Assembly (NCBI GenBank): GCA_964388085.1
Contig: CAYLZW010000135.1
Location: forward strand, 1 to 14,769
DNA from: CAYLZW01 sp964388085
GTDB lineage: Bacteria > Myxococcota > UBA727 > CAYLZW01
Direction of reading: 5' to 3'
DNA: 14,769 bases
Part shown: in pieces, positions 14,301 to 14,769 of the stretch
Layout: each line of letters opens with the position of its first letter
How positions within the stretch are numbered: the stretch's first letter is position 1
Translations under genes and position numbers: made by a program
The notes under the pieces: model-generated
What the model saw: the letters and a program-made list of their open reading frames with translations, nothing else
Told to the model about the DNA's origin: nothing
Database searches by the model: none

Positions 14301-14769
14301 GCGGCAGCGGCGCCGTCACCTGGGATCCGACGCGCAACAACGAGGAGCCTCTGACCCTGAGCGGCATCCTCTGCCCGCTGAGCGCGGCCAACGTCGCCGG
14401 CTGCAACGGCGAGGAGGGCAGCACGCGCATCCCGAACCCGGCGGGCGACTACTCGCTCGACCTCTACTACGACGTCATCAACAGCCAGGGCGGCGTCATC
14501 GGCGCGCTCTCGGTGCCGGACGGCTCGGGCTCGGCCCCCGCGAACGAGATCGCGGACACCATCGAGGCCATCCTCAACGTCGTCGTCGGGCAGGTCGCGC
14601 CCTACGCGCTGACGGACGACCCCATCTCGGCCACCATCAAGGTCGCCATCGGTGAGCAGGATCCGACCGCCACCGGCACCTGCCCGAGCGTGACCAACCT
14701 CCCGCGCAGCCGCGAGAACGGCTTCAGCTACGACGCGGCGACGAACCAGATCGCGTTCTGGGGCGCGTG
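11309..14769 (+). CDS. Large lipoprotein with TSP3-type calcium-binding repeats and VWA domain (3' end outside window)
   Basis: The frame is open from ATG 11309 to the window end (1153 codons, no stop), with no frameshift. A lipoprotein signal peptide ends in L24-A25-G26-C27, with Thr at +2 suiting outer-membrane sorting. Residues 28-75 are an Asp/Gly-rich spacer. Residues about 90-615 hold about 17 D-S-D-G-D-G-type motifs like thrombospondin type 3 / calcium-binding repeats, interleaved with about six D-x-N-x-N-G..D.GE variants. Residues about 625-840 form an unassigned domain of ordinary composition. A VWA-type domain starts near 840 (VDFIWIVDDSGSM) with an intact metal-site motif D849-x-S851-x-S853; later segments such as DWRIGVVTTQ and VAVVVVADSGDQS fit the fold. 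Myxobacterial surface lipoproteins of this style often act in adhesion. Role and partners here are unknown. It is divergent from the pseudouridine synthase gene. Confidence 0.9.
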   Translation, partial: MFSSTRSPLAHVLVTTSLLAILTLAGCTGCEPTLPGTDGGVGQDANDVDEDGGRLDDAGSSDAGFDAGPQAPTEPIRDPNPNDPNNATLDSDCDGLTDLEEFTRTYAGGLKTDPADYDSDDDGIADGVEAGRSSAIDAECPLTWLDADPSTTTNPTVTDSDGDCIADGDEDANKNGRKDPGESDPARGDSDNDGIPDGEEDANCNGAIDSGETSAGLADSDGDGLNDGVEIAGGSDPTNPDSDGDGIPDGVDPDPLTATPDADGDGVPDAVESANGSDPNDPDSDGDGLCDGPNTVTGQCVFGEDRNGNGLLDPGETDPKEPDSDCDGVSDGDEAAAGTNPRAADSDGDLIPDGVELGRASAVAGSACPTPAFDTDPTTTTDPLSVDSDGDGLNDGIEDRDRDGALDAPPADATLTAQETDPNNPDSDDDGICDGPGDLGGAPCVSGEDRNRNGRVDGGETDPNTADVDTDGDGINDSVEAVYCDGAICLDPNDPDTDGDGLDDGDELFVQGTDPLTADSDCDGVSDGDEVNTHNTNPRAYDSDGDGISDGVELGKTTNIGGPACAGIFVADADPSVGTNTDPNDNDSDGDGVLDGAEDSNQNGAVDAGELDPNDATDAAPGTPVSNACANPILPNLHQQQPADAVLATHPDFPLANAGIIKDNGTVVGLTTVDASNGIVGFVVRTTPEGASALAQLSTAVGRVGGVTVPIEQAFMTWDGFDAARGTYNCGAGCQSGNLVERTQRIVRRLLNRGATDANVEVPFTNAPAFNGDVKVGVEVVQRSASTAVVVGAVTSLAAYENPLLGRDFRLEDIFGGSALAQVGDTIGTECDRFTGQVNQKVDFIWIVDDSGSMGAQQQAVADAASAMADQLENSTLDWRIGVVTTQYWNLVDGTGSGRTYCDFMTTGATFEDCIDDLVANNRGDERGWESLQQIFADRWLNPGPTAPGATPVASRVRADARVAVVVVADSGDQSVKADGSGNRVARDIAGWSAWAAGGSGAVTWDPTRNNEEPLTLSGILCPLSAANVAGCNGEEGSTRIPNPAGDYSLDLYYDVINSQGGVIGALSVPDGSGSAPANEIADTIEAILNVVVGQVAPYALTDDPISATIKVAIGEQDPTATGTCPSVTNLPRSRENGFSYDAATNQIAFWGA
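11576..13190 (+). repeat. Asp-rich calcium-binding repeat region with three larger super-repeats
   Basis: About 23 short motifs of the D-S-D-x-D-G..DG.E kind lie here. They are nested in a higher-order unit that starts with D-S-D-C-D-G at 11576, 12275 and 12863. Each copy continues with a DGVE(A/L)G segment, a Cys about 15 residues later, a D-x-D-P..T..P stretch, another D-S-D-G-D motif and then an E-D-x-(N/D)-x-(N/D)-G...D segment. A second module, D-S-D-x-D-G-(L/I)-C-D-G-P...C-V-x-G-E-D-R-N-x-N-G, occurs twice (12155-12274 and 12584-12706). The sequence therefore grew by block duplication as well as by single-motif expansion. Confidence 0.8.

Overview
The window is very GC-rich DNA with dense coding on both strands. 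The gene content points to a Myxococcota-type bacterium (Polyangia or a relative): a Ser/Thr protein kinase with a C-terminal PEGA region, lipoproteins, a very long lipoprotein with calcium-binding repeats and a von Willebrand A (VWA) domain, and alanine/lysine-rich low-complexity proteins. This placement rests on gene style only. No rRNA, tRNA, CRISPR array, insertion sequence or prophage gene was seen, and no gap between genes exceeds about 200 bases.

Layout. Positions 2-4840 (+) form an apparent three-gene envelope operon: the 3' part of a membrane-anchored Ser/Thr kinase with PEGA repeats, a 406-residue helical lipoprotein, and an OmpP1/FadL-like outer-membrane beta-barrel whose GTG start overlaps the lipoprotein stop by 4 bases. 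A convergent unrecognised gene (4849-5865, -) follows after 8 bases. Divergent from it is a small zinc-ribbon protein (5949-6182, +). Next comes a two-gene unit (6355-9328, +): a TPR protein resembling type III secretion translocator chaperones of the SycD/LcrH kind, then a 631-residue Ala/Lys/Pro-rich protein with an acidic tail. Two housekeeping genes follow: endonuclease III nth (9382-10026, +) and a convergent RluA-family pseudouridine synthase with an S4 domain (10060-11115, -). From 11309 to the window end runs a lipoprotein (+, open at its 3' end) with about 23 Asp-rich calcium-binding motifs, an unassigned domain and a VWA domain with an intact DxSxS motif.

Working together. The first three genes probably make one envelope unit: a signalling kinase with a non-cytoplasmic PEGA region, a lipoprotein and a pore. 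The TPR protein and the Ala/Lys-rich protein look like a chaperone or scaffold with its client, but that is inference. The VWA lipoprotein is a plausible surface adhesin. I see no clearly new system; the best leads are the TPR/Ala-Lys-rich pair, the nested super-repeat in the VWA lipoprotein, and the lipoprotein-porin pair.
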